Shown here piece by piece: positions 4,939 to 5,533 of a DNA stretch of 5,533 nt (position 1 is its first letter; each line of letters starts with the position of its first letter). Below the pieces are notes generated by a model. That model had not been told where the DNA came from, made no database searches, and saw only the letters and a list, made by a program, of their open reading frames with translations. The position numbers were made by a program, and so were the translations under genes. The stretch is from Thermohalobaculum sp964475765 (lineage in GTDB: Bacteria > Pseudomonadota > Alphaproteobacteria > Rhodobacterales > Rhodobacteraceae): the NCBI GenBank assembly GCA_964475765.1, contig CAYYZH010000253.1, positions 1-5,533 of the forward strand, written 5' to 3'.

Positions 4939-5533
4939 ATGTCCGCTCCCGGTGCCAATCTTCAGATCGACGGTCAACGCCTTTGGGACAGCCTGATGGA
5001 AATGGCCAAGATCGGCCCCGGCATCGCTGGCGGGAACAACCGCCAGACGCTCACCGATGACGATGCCAAGGGTCGCGCGCTGTTCCAAACGTGGTGCGAG
5101 GCCGAAAACTGCGAGATGGGTCTCGATCAGATGGGCAACATGTTCGCCCGGCGCGAGGGCACAGACCCCGATGCGCTGCCGGTCTATGTCGGCTCGCACC
5201 TCGATACTCAGCCGACGGGCGGGAAGTATGATGGCGTTCTGGGTGTACTTGGCGGGCTTGAGATCATACGCACCCTGAACGATCTGGATGTGAAGACGAA
5301 GCATCCGATCGTCGTGACCAATTTCACCAACGAAGAAGGGACGCGCTATGCGCCTGCGATGCTGTCCTCGGGTGTGTTTGCGGGGGTGCATACGCAGGAT
5401 TGGGCCTATGCGCGCGAGGATGCAGAGGGCAAGACATTCGGCGAGGAACTGGCGCGGATTGGCTATGTCGGGGATGAGCCGGTCGGCACCCGTAAGATGC
5501 ACGCGATGTTTGAGTTGCATATCGAGCAGGGAC
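4939..5533 (+). CDS. Zn-dependent N-carbamoyl amidohydrolase (beta-ureidopropionase-like), N-terminal part (cut by window edge)
   Basis: This is the first 198 residues of an M20-family amidohydrolase of the allantoate / N-carbamoyl-amino-acid hydrolase group, usually about 410 residues. It starts MSAPGANLQIDGQRLWDSLM with an ACGAGG ribosome-binding site (4927-4932) six bases upstream. The dinuclear-metal motifs are in order: VGSHLDTQPTGGKYDGVLGV (84-103) with His87 and bridging Asp98, TNFTNEEGTRY (128-138) with catalytic Glu132 and ligand Glu133, and ELHIEQG (192-198) with His194. The dimerisation domain and last ligand lie beyond the edge. Family members hydrolyse N-carbamoyl-beta-alanine, N-carbamoyl-L-amino acids or allantoate. 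Control by an adjacent RutR box and divergent rutR point to N-carbamoyl-beta-alanine, the last step of reductive uracil/thymine breakdown (PydC; relatives are called hyuC or amaB), yielding beta-alanine, CO2 and ammonia. Substrate choice is inference from context. Confidence 0.92.
   Translation, partial: MSAPGANLQIDGQRLWDSLMEMAKIGPGIAGGNNRQTLTDDDAKGRALFQTWCEAENCEMGLDQMGNMFARREGTDPDALPVYVGSHLDTQPTGGKYDGVLGVLGGLEIIRTLNDLDVKTKHPIVVTNFTNEEGTRYAPAMLSSGVFAGVHTQDWAYAREDAEGKTFGEELARIGYVGDEPVGTRKMHAMFELHIEQG

Noticed and set aside
4906..5520. 204-codon minus-strand open frame opposite the amidohydrolase
   Set aside because: The plus strand holds all metal-binding motifs of an M20 amidohydrolase with a proper start; the antisense frame has none.

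Overview
The window is GC-rich, gene-dense DNA of alphaproteobacterial type, most likely from the Rhodobacteraceae (Roseobacter group). This rests on the acnA / ccmA-ccmB neighbourhood, the protein flavour, and a roseobacter-style hyphenated palindromic repeat. That placement is from recall, not from a search. No RNA gene, IS element, CRISPR array or phage gene is visible.

Layout: (1) 1-205, minus strand: N-terminal part of aconitate hydratase (acnA), running off the left edge. (2) 206-494: divergent regulatory gap. (3) 495-1842, plus strand: ccmA and ccmB, the ATPase and membrane subunit of the CcmAB transporter of System I cytochrome c maturation. (4) 1843-1939: a short spacer filled by a double-hairpin palindromic repeat. 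(5) 1940-2839, plus: a 10-TM EamA/DMT-type permease, where ccmC would usually be expected. (6) 2840-2987: a regulatory gap with an AT-rich TATAAT palindrome and a FadR-like operator pair. (7) 2988-4211, plus: a family III (CaiB/BaiF) CoA-transferase that looks like mesaconyl-CoA C1-C4 CoA transferase (Mct, 2-methylfumaryl-CoA isomerase). (8) 4208-4822, minus: a RutR-type TetR regulator whose stop codon overlaps that of the CoA-transferase. (9) 4823-4938: divergent promoter region holding a perfect RutR box. (10) 4939-5533, plus: 5' part of an M20-type Zn-dependent N-carbamoyl amidohydrolase, probably beta-ureidopropionase, running off the right edge.

Four functional blocks meet here: the TCA cycle (acnA), cytochrome c biogenesis (ccmAB), C4/C5 acyl-CoA chemistry (Mct-like) and pyrimidine catabolism (rutR plus amidohydrolase). 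The best supported regulatory circuit is RutR acting on the divergent amidohydrolase through TTGACCA-AG-TGGTCAA at 4894-4909, which overlaps the predicted transcription start. The less ordinary points are the apparent split of the ccm cluster by a repeat and a permease, a 34-codon ORF that links ccmB to the permease by ATGA overlaps on both sides, and a lone Mct-like gene behind a FadR/GntR-like operator. I see no convincing wholly new system.
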